Shown: positions 33,902 through 46,146, numbered from the stretch's first letter. The stretch is 64,000 nucleotides of DNA from Immundisolibacter cernigliae (GCF_001697225.1 NZ_CP014671.1:3100001-3164000); one strand, 5' to 3'. Numbers and translations: made by a program. The notes: generated by a model from the letters alone, not told the origin.

Positions 33902-34230
33902 AGGCAAAGCCGGTCGTCCCGCGTGAGCAGGCCAACCGGGACATTGACCAAGCCATCGCGTACTACTTGGGTGAGGATGCCGGGCCGGCAGCGCTTGGAT
34001 TCATCGACGCCCTGCAGCAGGCCTACGGCCACATCGGCCGCCACCCTGCGACCGGCTCGCCCCGCTACGCGCACGAATTGAACCTGCCGGGCCTGCGCTG
34101 CTGGCCGCTGAGGCGGTATCCCTACCTGGTTTTCTATGTCGAACGGCCCGACCACGTCGACGTTTGGCGCGTGCTGCATGCCGGACGCGATATCCCGGCG
34201 TGGATGCACGAGCCCGGCGACACCATTTGA
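33898..34230 (+). CDS. ParE/RelE-family toxin
   Basis: This 110-residue toxin is paired with the ParD protein just upstream (GTGA overlap, GTG start at 33898). Family features are the N-terminal QANRDIDQAIAYYLGEDAG helices and the C-terminal strands LRCWPLRRYPYLVFYVERPD and VDVWRVLHAGRDIP, in which basic and aromatic residues are typical. ParE toxins poison DNA gyrase, whereas RelE toxins cleave mRNA; sequence alone favours ParE. Its stop codon lies inside the first copy of a 54-bp tandem repeat. Confidence 0.9.
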   Translation: MKAKPVVPREQANRDIDQAIAYYLGEDAGPAALGFIDALQQAYGHIGRHPATGSPRYAHELNLPGLRCWPLRRYPYLVFYVERPDHVDVWRVLHAGRDIPAWMHEPGDTI

Positions 34231-34334
34231 CGAACGGCCCGCTCGCAAACAGGGGAGGCTTTCTGACCTACAGCCACCGATTGACGAACGGCCCGCTCGC
34301 AAACAGGGGAGGCTTTCTGACCTACAGCCACCGA
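34227..34334. repeat. Two perfect tandem copies of a 54-bp unit
   Basis: The 54-bp unit beginning TTGACGAACGGCCCGCTCGC occurs at 34227-34280 and 34281-34334 without a mismatch, followed by the first three bases of a third copy. The first copy includes the toxin stop codon (TGA 34228-34230). Each copy contains a TTGAC start and a GGGGAGG purine run. It is probably a recent duplication by slippage or unequal exchange. Confidence 0.95.
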
Positions 34335-34387
34335 TTGCTGCGGCGCGTTCCCTGGGTTGCGGGGAAACGCCGACTGCGCGGCGCTTC

Positions 34388-35134
34388 CTACGCCGTGAAG
34401 CCGCCGTCGATCGTCAGGCTGGCGCCGGTGACGAAGCCGGCCTCCGGGCTTGCCAGATAGGCCACCATGCCGGCCACTTCGTCGGCCGTTCCGTAACGCG
34501 GCACGGCCAGTATCTGCTCGCGAAGCGCACCGCCAAACTCGCTGTCGGCGGGATTCATGTCGGTGTCGATGGGTCCGGGCTGGACGTTGTTGACGGTGAT
34601 GCCGCGCGGGCCCAGATCCCGCGCCAGACCCTTGACCAGCCCCACCAGCCCGGCCTTGCTCATGGCGTAGACGGCGCCACCGGCGAAGGGCATGCGCTCG
34701 GCATTGCAGCTGCCGATCATGATGATGCGCCCGCCCGGTCGCATGTGTTTGACGGCCGCCTCGGTGGCGACGAAGGCGGCGCGCAGGTTCACGGCCACCG
34801 TTTGGTCGAACTGCGCCAGCGGAAACTCGCCCGCCGGCGCCAGGTGGAACACGCCGGCATTGTTGACCAGGATGTCGATGCCGCCGAGCGTTGCCACGGT
34901 TTGCTCCACGGCTGCCACTACGGCGTTCGCGTCCGCGCTGTCGGCCTGAATGGCCAGCGCCTGGCCGCCGAAGGCTTGGGCGGCCTGGACGCTGGCCGCG
35001 GCCTGCTCGGCGTTGTGGACGTAGGTCAGGGCCACCTGCGCGCCGTCGCGTGCCAGGCGCCGCACGATGGCAGCGCCGATGCCGCGGCTGCCGCCGGTGA
35101 CCAGCGCGCGCATGTTTTGCAGTGGTCGGGTCAT
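34388..35134 (-). CDS. Short-chain dehydrogenase/reductase (FabG-like)
   Basis: This is a 248-residue classical SDR that reduces or oxidises an alcohol/ketone with NAD(P). It has the cofactor motif GGSRGIGAA (about 14-22 of MTRPLQNMRALVTGG...), NNAGVFH, the catalytic S (IGSCNAE), Y and K (YAMSKAG), and a C-terminal VTGASLTIDGGFTA. ATG 35134 was chosen; ATG 35113 (MRALVTGG) is also possible. Its 3' end and downstream bases have been copied to 33487-33609. Substrate is unknown. Confidence 0.9.
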   Translation of the reverse strand: MTRPLQNMRALVTGGSRGIGAAIVRRLARDGAQVALTYVHNAEQAAASVQAAQAFGGQALAIQADSADANAVVAAVEQTVATLGGIDILVNNAGVFHLAPAGEFPLAQFDQTVAVNLRAAFVATEAAVKHMRPGGRIIMIGSCNAERMPFAGGAVYAMSKAGLVGLVKGLARDLGPRGITVNNVQPGPIDTDMNPADSEFGGALREQILAVPRYGTADEVAGMVAYLASPEAGFVTGASLTIDGGFTA

Positions 35135-35190
35135 GCCGGGCCTCCGGATGGATTGAAGAAACGGATCAGCGCCAGCGCGCGGCAGGCGCC

Positions 35191-37257
<2,067 letters not shown>

Positions 37258-37311
37258 GGCGGCAGGCGGTGGCAAGCGGGGTTGCCGGATCATGCCGGAT
37301 AATCGGTGCCC

Positions 37312-38097
37312 ATGTTGCACCATCCCGCCATCGACCCGGTCGCCTTGCACCTTGGCCCGCTGGCCATCCGCTGGTATGGCCTCATGTATCTGGTCGGCTT
37401 CGCGGCCGCCTGGTGGCTGGGTCGAAGGCGCGCGCAGCGCCCTGGCAGCGGCTGGCAGGTGAGCGAACTCGGTGACCTGATTTTCTACTGCGCCATGGGC
37501 GCGGTGCTCGGCGGGCGCATCGGCTACGTGCTGTTCTACCAGCCCGGTTACTACCTGTCCCATCCGGCAGCCATCCTGCAGGCCTGGCAGGGCGGCATGT
37601 CGTTTCACGGCGGGCTGATCGGCGTGCTGCTGGCGTGCTGGCTGTTCGGGCGCAAGACCGGCCGCGGCTTCTTCACGGTGACCGATTTTGCGGCGCCGCT
37701 GGTGCCGACCGGGCTGCTGGCCGGGCGGCTTGGCAACTTCATCAACGGCGAGCTGTGGGGGCGGGTCACGGACCTGCCCTGGGGCATGGTCTTCGAGGGC
37801 GCCGGCGCGCTGCCACGGCATCCTTCGCAGCTTTATCAGGCGGCGCTCGAAGGCGGGCTGCTGTTCGTCATCCTGTGGCTGTATTCGGCCCGGCCGCGGC
37901 CGGTGATGGCGGTGTCCGGGGTGTTCCTGATCGGCTACGGCGCGCTGCGTTTCATCGGTGAATTTGCGCGCGAGCCGGATGCCTTTCTGGGCTTTATCGC
38001 CTTCGACTGGCTGACCATGGGTCAGCTGCTGTGCCTGCCGATGTTGGTCGCGGGAGCGGTGCTGCTGGTGCTCAGTCGTCGGCACAGCGCGGCCTGA
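37312..38097 (+). CDS. lgt: Prolipoprotein diacylglyceryl transferase Lgt
   Basis: Lgt attaches diacylglycerol to the lipobox cysteine of prolipoproteins in the inner membrane. The 261-residue protein starts [17 protein letters not shown], has about seven membrane segments, and carries the family blocks [19 protein letters not shown] (catalytic H region), [13 protein letters not shown] with the conserved R and the signature asparagine, and HPSQLYQA. An in-frame GTG six bases upstream (37306) is an alternative start. The stop overlaps the next gene by one base. Confidence 0.96.
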   Translation: MLHHPAIDPVALHLGPLAIRWYGLMYLVGFAAAWWLGRRRAQRPGSGWQVSELGDLIFYCAMGAVLGGRIGYVLFYQPGYYLSHPAAILQAWQGGMSFHGGLIGVLLACWLFGRKTGRGFFTVTDFAAPLVPTGLLAGRLGNFINGELWGRVTDLPWGMVFEGAGALPRHPSQLYQAALEGGLLFVILWLYSARPRPVMAVSGVFLIGYGALRFIGEFAREPDAFLGFIAFDWLTMGQLLCLPMLVAGAVLLVLSRRHSAA

Positions 38098-40073
38098 TGC
38101 ACGGCTTCTTTGCCGAACTGGTCATCATCCTCACCGCCTCGGCGCTGGTGCTGGCGGCGTTCTACCGTCTGCGCCTGCCACCCACGCTGGGCTATCTGAC
38201 CACCGGCCTGCTGATCGGGCCCGGTGCGCTCGGTCTGGTGGGCAACCAGGAGGCGGTGCAGTACCTGGCCGAGTTCGGTGTGGTGTTCCTGCTGTTCTCG
38301 CTGGGTCTGGAATTTTCGCTGTCGCGCCTGCTGGCCATGCGCCGGCTGGTGTTTGGCCTGGGCGGCGGGCAGGTGCTGATCTGCACGGCGGCGTTCATGG
38401 CGGTCGGGCTCGGCGTTGGCCTGTCGCCGCCGCTGGCGCTGCTGATGGCGGCGGTGCTGGCGCTGTCGTCCACCGCGGTGGTGACGCGGGAGCTGGCCCG
38501 CAGCGGCGAGCTGTACGCCCGCCACGGCCAGCTCGGCGTGGCGGTACTGCTGTTTCAGGACCTGGCGGCGGTGCTGTTCCTGATTCTGATCCCGGCCCTG
38601 GCCACCGAGGGCGATGGCCTGCCGCTGATGCTCGCCGTTACCGTCGCCAAGGGCCTGGTGCTGTTCGCGGCGCTGATCGGCATCGGCAAATGGGTGCTGC
38701 CGCGGGTGTTCTTCGAGGTCGCCAAGACGCATTCGGATGAGCTGTTCGTGCTCGCCGCGTTGCTGGTGGCCCTGCTGGCGGCGCTGCTGACGGACGCCTT
38801 TGGCCTGTCGATGACACTGGGCGCCTTCATCGCCGGCATGATGCTCGGCGAGAGCCATTTCCGGCACCGCATCGAGGTCGAGATCCGGCCGTTTCGGGAC
38901 GTGCTGCTGGGCATTTTCTTCGTCAGTGTGGGCATGTTGCTGGTGCCGGCGCAGTTGCTGCCGCGCTGGTCGGCGTTGCTGGGCCTGACCGCGGCCCTGC
39001 TGGTGTTCAAGACGGTCATTGTGATGGTGCTGGGGCGCTGGTTGGGCGAGGACCGGCTGACTTCGCTGCGCGCGGCGCTGTTGCTGGCACAGGGCGGTGA
39101 ATTCGGCTTTGCCCTGCTGGCGGTGGCCGGTACCTACCACTTGATCGACCCCGGCCAGGCCACGCTGGTGGCCGCCAGCATCGTGCTGAGCATGGCGTTG
39201 ACACCGCTGATCGTGCGTCACAACGGGCGCATCGCCGCCTGGTTTTTGCGGCACCGCCACCCGCTGCCCGCCGCGCAGGCCGATCTTGTCGACGTGAGCG
39301 GCGCCACCGGCGCGCTGAGCGGTCACGTCGTCATTTGCGGCTACGGGCGCGTCGGCCAGGCGGTGGGGCGCATCCTGACCCGCGAGGGCGTCGCGTTCGT
39401 CGCCGTCGACGAAGACCCGGTGCGCGTGCAGGAGGCCCTGCTGGGCGGCGAGAACGTGTTCTACGGTGACGCCCGCCGGCCCGCTTTGCTGCATGCGCTT
39501 GGCATTGCCCGGGCCCGTCTGGTGCTGGTGAGCTTCACCGACCACCGGCACGCGCTGGCCATCGTGCGGGCGGTGCGCGAGCGGGCCCCCGAGTTGCCGA
39601 TCCTGGTGCGCACCACCGACGACCGCTACCGGGATGTCCTGAAGCAGGCCGGCGTGACGGCCGTGGTGCCGGAAACCTTCGAGGCCAGCCTGACGCTGGC
39701 CTCGCACGTGCTGGCGCTGCTCGATTTCCCGATGGAGCGGGTGCAGCAGAGCGTGCAGGGCGTGCGCGAGGAGCGCTACGGCGTGCTGCGCGGCTATTTT
39801 CACGGTCAGCGCTCGCGCATCGAGGACACGCAGGGCCAGGCCCTCGAAGTGCGCCACGCCGTGCGCCTGCCGGACGAGGCGCGCGCGGTCGGCCTGCGCC
39901 TGGACGAGCTGGATCTGGCCCGCACCGGCGCCGAGGTGCGCGGCGTGCGCCGCGCCGGGGCGGGGGAGTTGGTGCCGGCCGCCGACCTGCGTCTGCAGGC
40001 CGGCGACGCGGTGGTGTTGTTTGGCACCGCAAGTCAGGTGGAGAACGCCGAACGACGATTGCTGGGTGGTTAG
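38097..40073 (+). CDS. Kef-type K+/H+ antiporter (CPA2 family with RCK domain)
   Basis: This is a 658-residue CPA2 antiporter. The N-terminal exchanger domain has about 12 membrane segments ([48 protein letters not shown]). A TrkA-N/RCK nucleotide-binding domain follows (about 405-530, [18 protein letters not shown]) and a TrkA-C domain (about 570-655, [21 protein letters not shown]). It resembles KefB/KefC and YbaL, which export potassium in exchange for protons under stress. No KefF/KefG-type oxidoreductase is adjacent. It starts at ATG 38097, overlapping lgt. Confidence 0.92.
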   Translation: MHGFFAELVIILTASALVLAAFYRLRLPPTLGYLTTGLLIGPGALGLVGNQEAVQYLAEFGVVFLLFSLGLEFSLSRLLAMRRLVFGLGGGQVLICTAAFMAVGLGVGLSPPLALLMAAVLALSSTAVVTRELARSGELYARHGQLGVAVLLFQDLAAVLFLILIPALATEGDGLPLMLAVTVAKGLVLFAALIGIGKWVLPRVFFEVAKTHSDELFVLAALLVALLAALLTDAFGLSMTLGAFIAGMMLGESHFRHRIEVEIRPFRDVLLGIFFVSVGMLLVPAQLLPRWSALLGLTAALLVFKTVIVMVLGRWLGEDRLTSLRAALLLAQGGEFGFALLAVAGTYHLIDPGQATLVAASIVLSMALTPLIVRHNGRIAAWFLRHRHPLPAAQADLVDVSGATGALSGHVVICGYGRVGQAVGRILTREGVAFVAVDEDPVRVQEALLGGENVFYGDARRPALLHALGIARARLVLVSFTDHRHALAIVRAVRERAPELPILVRTTDDRYRDVLKQAGVTAVVPETFEASLTLASHVLALLDFPMERVQQSVQGVREERYGVLRGYFHGQRSRIEDTQGQALEVRHAVRLPDEARAVGLRLDELDLARTGAEVRGVRRAGAGELVPAADLRLQAGDAVVLFGTASQVENAERRLLGG

Positions 40074-40264
40074 GCTGCATCCGGCGTGCCTTGATTCTTG
40101 TGCGAGCTGAGCCATTGCGGGCCGGAAACACCATCACCGCGCCTCTGGTCGCTCGCCCGGAGTCCGACTTTCAGGCACGCGCCGTACGCTGGCGGACGTA
40201 CGCAGGCGTGTTTCTTCCCCCTGCAAGGGGCACCCGGGCTGCGTTATCCTTGCCGCCCCCCGAG

Positions 40265-40284
40265 GCCGGCGGGTACCCGCCGGC
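40265..40284. repeat. 20-bp perfect palindrome in the tkt leader
   Basis: GCCGGCGGGTACCCGCCGGC reads the same on both strands. It lies 40 bases before the tkt ATG in the 251-base gap 40074-40324. It could be an operator or form a hairpin in the 5' leader. The rest of this gap shows no gene or other clear signal. Confidence 0.7.
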
Positions 40285-40324
40285 CGGCTCCCGTCGTTTT
40301 TTGATCCCCGATCCGGAGAACTGC

Positions 40325-42328
40325 ATGTCCCTGCCGCGCCGGCAACTCGCCAACGCCGTCCGGGCGCTGGCCATGGACGCGGTAGAGGCCGCCAAGTCCG
40401 GCCATCCCGGCATGCCGATGGGCATGGCCGACATCGCCGAAGTTTTGTGGAACGACCTGCTGCGCCACAACCCGGCCGACCCGGCCTGGCCGGACCGCGA
40501 CCGCTTCGTGGTCTCCAACGGCCACGGCTCGATGCTGCTGTACGCGCTGCTGCACCTGAGCGGCTACGACCTGCCGCTGGATGAGCTGAAACGCTTCCGG
40601 CAGCTGCACTCCAAAACCCCCGGCCATCCCGAGTACGGCCTGACACCGGGCGTGGAGACCACCACCGGGCCGCTCGGTCAGGGCCTGGCCAACGCGGTCG
40701 GCATGGCAATCGCCGAACGGCGGCTGGCGGCCGAATTCAACCGGCCCGGCCATGCCATCGTGGATCACCACACCTACGTGTTCGTCGGCGACGGCTGCCT
40801 GATGGAAGGCGTCTCGCACGAGGCCTGTTCGCTCGCCGGCACGCTGGGCCTGGGCAAGCTGATCGCGCTGTACGACGACAACGGCATCTCCATCGATGGC
40901 CAGGTCAGCGGCTGGTTCGCCGACGACACGCCGGCCCGCTTCGAGGCCTACGGCTGGCATGTCATCCGCAAGGTGGATGGCCATGATGCCGCGGCCGTCG
41001 CCGCCGCCCTGCAACAGGCGCGGGCCGAGACCGCCAGGCCCACACTCATCTGCTGCCGCACGGTGATCGGTTTCGGGGCGCCCAACAAGCAGGGCAAGGC
41101 GTCGGCGCACGGCGCGCCGCTGGGCGGCGACGAAATCGCCGCGGCACGCGCGCAGCTCGGCTGGGCGTACGGTCCTTTCGAAGTTCCGGCCGACATATAC
41201 GCCGCCTGGGACGCCCGGCCGCGGGGCGCCGCGCTGCAAGTCGACTGGCAGGACCGCTTCGATCGCTATGCGGACGAGTACCCCACACTGGCGGCGGAAT
41301 TCCGGCGCCGCATGGCCGGCCGCCTGCCGGCTGACTTCGCCGCCCAGGCACAGGCCATCGTGGCCCGTTTCCAGGCCGACGCGAAGGACGTCGCCAGCCG
41401 CCAGGCCTCGCAGCTGGCACTCGAAGCCTTCGGCCCGCTGCTGCCGGAATTGCTCGGTGGCTCGGCCGATCTGACCGAATCGAACCTCACGCACTGGTCG
41501 GGCGCGCAGGCACTGGACGCCAGCCAGCCCGCCGGCCAGCACCTGCACTACGGCGTGCGGGAGTTCGGCATGACCGCGATCATGAACGGCATTGCCCTGC
41601 ACGGCGGCTTGCTGCCGTATGGCGGTACCTTTCTGGTGTTCTCGGATTACGCCCGAAACGGCCTGCGCATGGCGGCGCTGATGGGCCTGCGGGTGGTGCA
41701 CGTGCTGACGCACGACTCGATCGGTCTGGGCGAGGACGGCCCCACCCACCAGCCGGTGGAACATGTGTCCAGCCTGCGGCTGGTGCCGGGTCTGAGCGTG
41801 TGGCGGCCGTGCGATGCGGCCGAGACCGCCGTCGCCTGGGCACAGGCCTTGACGGCCGAAGGGCCGACCGCGCTCGCCTTGTCGCGTCAGAAGCTGCCGC
41901 ATCAGGCGCGCGATGCGGGGCAGCTGGCGGCGGTGGAGCGGGGCGGCTATGTGCTGGCGGACGCCGCCGGTGAGCCGGAGGTGATCCTCATCGCCAGCGG
42001 TTCGGAAGTGGCGCTGGCGATGGCGGCGCGCGAGCGCCTGGCGGCCGAGGGCGTTGCTGCGCGCGTAGTGTCGATGCCGTGCCTGGAGCGTTTCGCGGCG
42101 CAGGACGCGGGCTACCGTGACAGCGTGCTGCCGCCGTCGGTGACGGCGCGGGTGGCGGTCGAGGCCGGCGTGACCGGGCTTTGGTGGCGTTACGTGGGTG
42201 ATCGCGGTCAGGTGATCGGTCTGGACCGCTTCGGCGAGTCGGCGCCGGCCGGGGCGCTGTTCGAGTATTTCGGATTCACGCCCGAGGCCGTGGCAGCCGC
42301 GGCGCGGGCGACGCTGCAAAGGGGCTGA
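40325..42328 (+). CDS. tkt: Transketolase
   Basis: Transketolase moves two-carbon ketol units between sugar phosphates in the pentose phosphate or Calvin pathway, using thiamine diphosphate. The 667-residue protein has the TPP-binding motif [18 protein letters not shown] followed by [16 protein letters not shown] (about 155-190), the conserved [10 protein letters not shown] and [16 protein letters not shown] near 95-125, and the pyrimidine-binding domain with [27 protein letters not shown] and [19 protein letters not shown] ribosome binding site precedes ATG 40325. It leads a tkt-gap-pgk carbon-metabolism cluster, with a REP-containing gap before gap. Confidence 0.96.
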   Translation: MSLPRRQLANAVRALAMDAVEAAKSGHPGMPMGMADIAEVLWNDLLRHNPADPAWPDRDRFVVSNGHGSMLLYALLHLSGYDLPLDELKRFRQLHSKTPGHPEYGLTPGVETTTGPLGQGLANAVGMAIAERRLAAEFNRPGHAIVDHHTYVFVGDGCLMEGVSHEACSLAGTLGLGKLIALYDDNGISIDGQVSGWFADDTPARFEAYGWHVIRKVDGHDAAAVAAALQQARAETARPTLICCRTVIGFGAPNKQGKASAHGAPLGGDEIAAARAQLGWAYGPFEVPADIYAAWDARPRGAALQVDWQDRFDRYADEYPTLAAEFRRRMAGRLPADFAAQAQAIVARFQADAKDVASRQASQLALEAFGPLLPELLGGSADLTESNLTHWSGAQALDASQPAGQHLHYGVREFGMTAIMNGIALHGGLLPYGGTFLVFSDYARNGLRMAALMGLRVVHVLTHDSIGLGEDGPTHQPVEHVSSLRLVPGLSVWRPCDAAETAVAWAQALTAEGPTALALSRQKLPHQARDAGQLAAVERGGYVLADAAGEPEVILIASGSEVALAMAARERLAAEGVAARVVSMPCLERFAAQDAGYRDSVLPPSVTARVAVEAGVTGLWWRYVGDRGQVIGLDRFGESAPAGALFEYFGFTPEAVAAAARATLQRG

Positions 42329-42377
42329 CACAGGCTGGCTGGACGATCATCGCGCCGTAGGAGGGCGATCATCGCGC

Positions 42378-42429
42378 TTGTAGGAGCCCGGCTTGCCGGG
42401 CGATCGCGCAGCGAAGCTGCGCTCCTACA
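42378..42429. repeat. REP-like palindromic element, copy 1 (tkt-gap interval)
   Basis: This is a 52-bp element starting TTGTAGGAGCCCGGCTTGCC and ending GCAGCGAAGCTGCGCTCCTACA (split here as AGCGAAGCTGCG and CTCCTACA). TGTAGGAGC and GCTCCTACA are inverted ends; CCCGGCttGCCGGG and CGCAGCgaaGCTGCG are internal hairpins. An identical copy follows 51 bases later. The preceding 33 bases contain CGATCATCGCGC twice (42344-42355 and 42366-42377). The whole 304-base gap 42329-42632 otherwise holds only the gap leader. Confidence 0.9.
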
Positions 42430-42480
42430 TGGGGGTGACGGATTCGCCGCGACCCGGCGCGGCGGCCACGACGGGGTCGG

Positions 42481-42532
42481 TTGTAGGAGCCCGGCTTGCC
42501 GGGCGATCGCGCAGCGAAGCTGCGCTCCTACA
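42481..42532. repeat. REP-like palindromic element, copy 2 (tkt-gap interval)
   Basis: This is identical to the 52-bp element at 42378-42429 and in the same orientation. Such pairs (BIME-like) may act in mRNA stability or as gyrase sites. They would separate tkt expression from gap-pgk. Confidence 0.9.
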
Positions 42533-42632
42533 GGTGTGAGGTGTGGTGTGCTTGGCGCGCGGGCGGACTCTGTCTCGATCAGTGTTCACCAAATCAATTG
42601 GTTAATTCGATTTCTGCAAGGAGAACGGTGAA

Positions 42633-43643
42633 ATGGCGATCAAGGTGGCAATCAACGGCTATGGCCGCATCGGGCGCAACGTGCTGCGTGCGCTCTACGA
42701 GAGTGGGCGCACCGGCGAGGTGCAGATAGTGGCCGTCAACGACCTGGGCGACGCCAACATCCTGGCCCACCTGACCCGTTACGACACCGCCCACGGCAAG
42801 TTCCCCGGCACCGTCGAGGTGACCGACGGCGCCATGATCGTGAACGGCGACCGCATTCGCGTGACCGCCCAGCGCGACCCGGCCAAGCTGCCGTGGGCGG
42901 AGCTGGGCGTGGACGTGGTGCTCGAATGCACCGGCTTTTTCGCCAGCAAGGAAAAGGCCTCGGCCCATCTGACCGCCGGCGCGCGCAAGGTGCTGATCTC
43001 GGCCCCGGCTGGCGGCGTGGACGCCACCATCGTCTATGGCGTCAACCACGGCGTGCTCAAGGCCGGCGACACGGTCGTCTCGAATGCCTCCTGCACCACC
43101 AACTGTCTGGCGCCGCTGGCCAAGGTCATGCACGAGAAGTTCGGCCTGCTGCAGGGCCTGATGACCACCGTGCATTCCTACACCAACGACCAGGTGCTGA
43201 CCGACGTCTATCACGAGGACGTGCGCCGCGCCCGTTCGGCCACGCAGTCCATGATTCCCACCAAGACCGGCGCCGCCGCCGCGGTCGGCCTGGTGCTGCC
43301 GGAACTCAAGGGCAAGCTCGACGGCTTCGCCATCCGCGTGCCGACCATCAACGTGTCGATCGTGGACCTGACCTTCACGGCCGGGCGCGCCACCAGCGTG
43401 GACGAGATCAACGCCGCCGTGCGCGAGGCCGCCAATGGCCCGCTCAAGGGCATCCTCGCCTACACCGACGAGCCGCTGGTGTCGGTCGACTTCAACCACA
43501 ACCCGGCTTCGTCCACTTACGATGCCACGCTGACCAAGGTCATCGACGGCACGCTGGTGAAGGTCTGCTCCTGGTACGACAACGAGTGGGGCTTCTCGAA
43601 CCGCATGCTGGACACCGCCCTGGCGCTGGCCAAGGTCGGCTGA
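42633..43643 (+). CDS. gap: Type I glyceraldehyde-3-phosphate dehydrogenase
   Basis: GAPDH interconverts glyceraldehyde-3-phosphate and 1,3-bisphosphoglycerate. The 336-residue protein has the Rossmann motif [13 protein letters not shown] (8-19), the active site [12 protein letters not shown] (catalytic C154), the HSYTNDQ block, and the C-terminal [14 protein letters not shown]. An AAGGAG ribosome binding site precedes the ATG. The leader contains the small palindrome ACCAA-ATCAA-TTGGT (42588-42602), a possible operator. pgk follows after two bases. Confidence 0.97.
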   Translation: MAIKVAINGYGRIGRNVLRALYESGRTGEVQIVAVNDLGDANILAHLTRYDTAHGKFPGTVEVTDGAMIVNGDRIRVTAQRDPAKLPWAELGVDVVLECTGFFASKEKASAHLTAGARKVLISAPAGGVDATIVYGVNHGVLKAGDTVVSNASCTTNCLAPLAKVMHEKFGLLQGLMTTVHSYTNDQVLTDVYHEDVRRARSATQSMIPTKTGAAAAVGLVLPELKGKLDGFAIRVPTINVSIVDLTFTAGRATSVDEINAAVREAANGPLKGILAYTDEPLVSVDFNHNPASSTYDATLTKVIDGTLVKVCSWYDNEWGFSNRMLDTALALAKVG

Positions 43644-43645
43644 GC

Positions 43646-44842
43646 ATGGCCGGGGCGCTGAAGGTGCTGCGCATGGGTGAGCTGGCACTGGCCGGCAAGC
43701 GGGTGATGATCCGCGCCGACCTGAACGTGCCGCTGCGCGACGGCGTGATCCTGGACGACACCCGCATCCGCGCCTTCGTGCCGACCGCACAGGCGGCGCT
43801 GGCCGCCGGCGCGGCGGTGCTGGTGCTGTCGCACCTCGGCCGGCCCAAGGAAGGCGCCTTCGATGCCGAGGCCAGCCTGGCGCCGGTGGCCCGTCGCCTG
43901 GGCGATCTGCTCGGCCGGCCGGTGCCGTGCGTGGGCGCCTGGCTGGATGGCGTCGCCATCCAGCCAGGCGAGATTGCGCTGGGCGAGAACGTGCGCTTCA
44001 ACGTCGGTGAGAAAAAGAACGACGATGCCCTGGCGCAGCGCATGGCGGCGCTGTGCGACGTGTTCGTGATGGACGCATTCGGCACCGCGCACCGGGCGGA
44101 GGCCTCCACCCACGGCGTGGCCAAATACGCGCCGGTGGCCTGCGCCGGGCCGCTGCTGGTGGCCGAACTGGACGCCCTGCACCTGGCGCTGGCGGCGCCA
44201 AAACGCCCTCTGGTGGCCATCGTCGGCGGCGCCAAGGTGTCGAGCAAGCTCGCCGTGCTGACCAACCTGCTGCCGATGGTGGACCGGCTGATCGTCGGCG
44301 GCGGCATCGCCAACACCTTCCTGGTCGCGGCTGGCCACGACGTCGGGCATTCCCTGTATGAGCCCGACCTGGTCGAAACCGCCCGCGGCCTGCTGGAACA
44401 GGCCAGGGAACTCGGACGGCCGATTCCGCTGCCACGACGCGTGGTGGTCGCCACCGAGATCGGCGACACCGTACCCAGTGCGGTCAAGGACGTGGGCAAC
44501 GTGGATGCCGACGAGATGATTCTGGATTTCGACGCCGACTTTGCCAGCGAACTGGGCGACATCATCCGCAGCGCCGGCACGGTGGTCTGGAACGGGCCGC
44601 TGGGCGTGTTCGAATACCCGGCCTTCGCGCAGGGCACGCGCCTGCTGGCGCAGGCGATTGCCGACTCGCCGGCGTTTTCCATCTGCGGCGGCGGCGAGAC
44701 GCTGGCCGCCATCGCCAAGTTCGGCATCGCCGACCGCGTGTCGTACATTTCGACCGGCGGCGGTGCCTTCCTGGAAGTCCTGGAAGGCAAGACCCTGCCG
44801 GCGGTCGAGGTGCTTGAGCAGCGCGCGGCAGCCCGGACATAA
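43646..44842 (+). CDS. pgk: Phosphoglycerate kinase
   Basis: PGK transfers phosphate between 1,3-bisphosphoglycerate and ADP. The 398-residue protein has the N-terminal substrate site [11 protein letters not shown] and [10 protein letters not shown], the hinge region, and the C-terminal nucleotide site ([58 protein letters not shown] in pieces). It starts at ATG 43646, two bases after the gap stop, so the two are co-translated. The next gene is an unrelated SDR after 67 bases. Confidence 0.97.
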   Translation: MAGALKVLRMGELALAGKRVMIRADLNVPLRDGVILDDTRIRAFVPTAQAALAAGAAVLVLSHLGRPKEGAFDAEASLAPVARRLGDLLGRPVPCVGAWLDGVAIQPGEIALGENVRFNVGEKKNDDALAQRMAALCDVFVMDAFGTAHRAEASTHGVAKYAPVACAGPLLVAELDALHLALAAPKRPLVAIVGGAKVSSKLAVLTNLLPMVDRLIVGGGIANTFLVAAGHDVGHSLYEPDLVETARGLLEQARELGRPIPLPRRVVVATEIGDTVPSAVKDVGNVDADEMILDFDADFASELGDIIRSAGTVVWNGPLGVFEYPAFAQGTRLLAQAIADSPAFSICGGGETLAAIAKFGIADRVSYISTGGGAFLEVLEGKTLPAVEVLEQRAAART

Positions 44843-44909
44843 AGCAGCAGGGGCGACCTCGACCACCGTCGCCGCTGCTGACACAAAACATTCAAGAGGA
44901 GACGCCAAC

Positions 44910-45695
44910 ATGAGTCAACGTTTCGCCGGCAAGGTAGCCATCGTCACCGGCGGCGGTGCCGGCATCGGCCGCGCCATCGTCGATGAGTGGGTCAGGGACG
45001 GCGGCAGCGTCACCATCTGTGATATGGACCTGCACGCGGCGCAGAAGGCCGCCGCCGAAGTCGCCGCGGCCGGTGGCCAGGCGCTGGCGCTGGAAATGGA
45101 CGTCAACGATCTGGCCGCCGTCGCGGCCATGGTGCCGGCCACCGTCCAGCGCTTTGGCGGGCTCGACGTCCTGTTCAACGTGGCCGGCAACAACATGATG
45201 AAGAACGTCGAGGAGGCCAACGACGAGGAATGGCGCTTCATCGTCGACACCAACCTGACCTCCGTGTACCGCTGCTCGCACGTGGCGATCCCCGAGATCA
45301 GGAAGCGCGGCGGCGGCGCCATCATCAACATCGCCTCCACCGCCGGCATCCTGGCCGAGAACCGCTGCGCCGCGTACTCGGCTGCCAAGGCGGCGGTGAT
45401 CAACCTGTCCAAGAACATGGCCATGGATTTCGCGCGCCACAACATTCGCGTCAACGCCATCTGCCCCGGCGGCACCTGGACGCCGCGCATCCGCGGCTAC
45501 ATGGCGCGCTTCCCGGAGCATCAGAAAATGATGACCGACGTGTGCGCCATGCAGCGCATGGCCGAGCCGCACGAGATCGCCAAGCCGGCCGTGTTCCTGG
45601 CCTCCGACGATGCGTCCTTCATCACCGGCGCCGCGCTGGTGGTAGACGGCGGCATGACCGCCGGCAAGCGCTTTGAACTGTTCGATTCGATCTGA
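44910..45695 (+). CDS. Short-chain dehydrogenase/reductase
   Basis: This is a 261-residue classical SDR with the NAD(P) motif TGGGAGIGRA (about 14-23), an acidic DMD after strand beta-2 (CDMDLHAA) favouring NAD, the NVAGNN variant of the NNAG motif, and the catalytic S (IASTAG), Y and K (YSAAKAA). ATG 44910 has an AAGAGGAG ribosome binding site. It is followed by a TusA-like gene after 7 bases, forming a two-gene unit. The substrate is unknown. Confidence 0.9.
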   Translation: MSQRFAGKVAIVTGGGAGIGRAIVDEWVRDGGSVTICDMDLHAAQKAAAEVAAAGGQALALEMDVNDLAAVAAMVPATVQRFGGLDVLFNVAGNNMMKNVEEANDEEWRFIVDTNLTSVYRCSHVAIPEIRKRGGGAIINIASTAGILAENRCAAYSAAKAAVINLSKNMAMDFARHNIRVNAICPGGTWTPRIRGYMARFPEHQKMMTDVCAMQRMAEPHEIAKPAVFLASDDASFITGAALVVDGGMTAGKRFELFDSI

Positions 45696-45702
45696 GACGG
45701 TC

Positions 45703-45948
45703 ATGAGCGCCGCCGCCGAAGCTGCCATGCCGCTGGTGGACCTATCCACCTACGGTTGCCCCCTGCACTACGTCAAGGCGCGTCAGGCACTCAGCCGCAT
45801 GGCGCCGGGTGAGCGGGTGGCGTTTCTGTTCTCGGCCGGTGAGTCGGCAGAGCAGGTGCGCGCCAGCCTGGCCGAGGATGGCCACCGCGTGCTGTCCGTC
45901 AGACCCCATGGCGACACCTTGCAGGTCGAGGTCGCCAAGGCGGACTGA
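45703..45948 (+). CDS. TusA-like sulfurtransferase
   Basis: This is an 81-residue TusA-family protein (DsrE/TusA sulfur relay; small alpha/beta fold). The conserved cysteine is C19 in STYGCPLHYVKARQAL. In classical TusA this reads CPxP; here the second proline is histidine. It lies 7 bases after the SDR gene. TusA homologs pass persulfide sulfur to tRNA-modification or other pathways, or act in redox regulation. A physical or metabolic link to the SDR is inferred only from position. The start ATG 45703 was chosen over an upstream ATG at 45673 inside the SDR gene. Confidence 0.85.
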   Translation: MSAAAEAAMPLVDLSTYGCPLHYVKARQALSRMAPGERVAFLFSAGESAEQVRASLAEDGHRVLSVRPHGDTLQVEVAKAD

Positions 45949-46146
45949 ATCCGAGCCCGGGAGGCTGTGCCCCATGTAAGGGGCGGGTGGCGCCCCGTAG
46001 CTGCAGATTGGCTTGCGTCGTCGCAGTCTTCACCTCCGATGCCGCTCGCAGTTGGAGGGGATGACGAAGCGGCAGTTCTGCGCGCGGGAGCATTTGCGGG
46101 CCTCCTCCTTGCCGACCAGCGGATTTTTGCTGTCGGACAATGCGGA

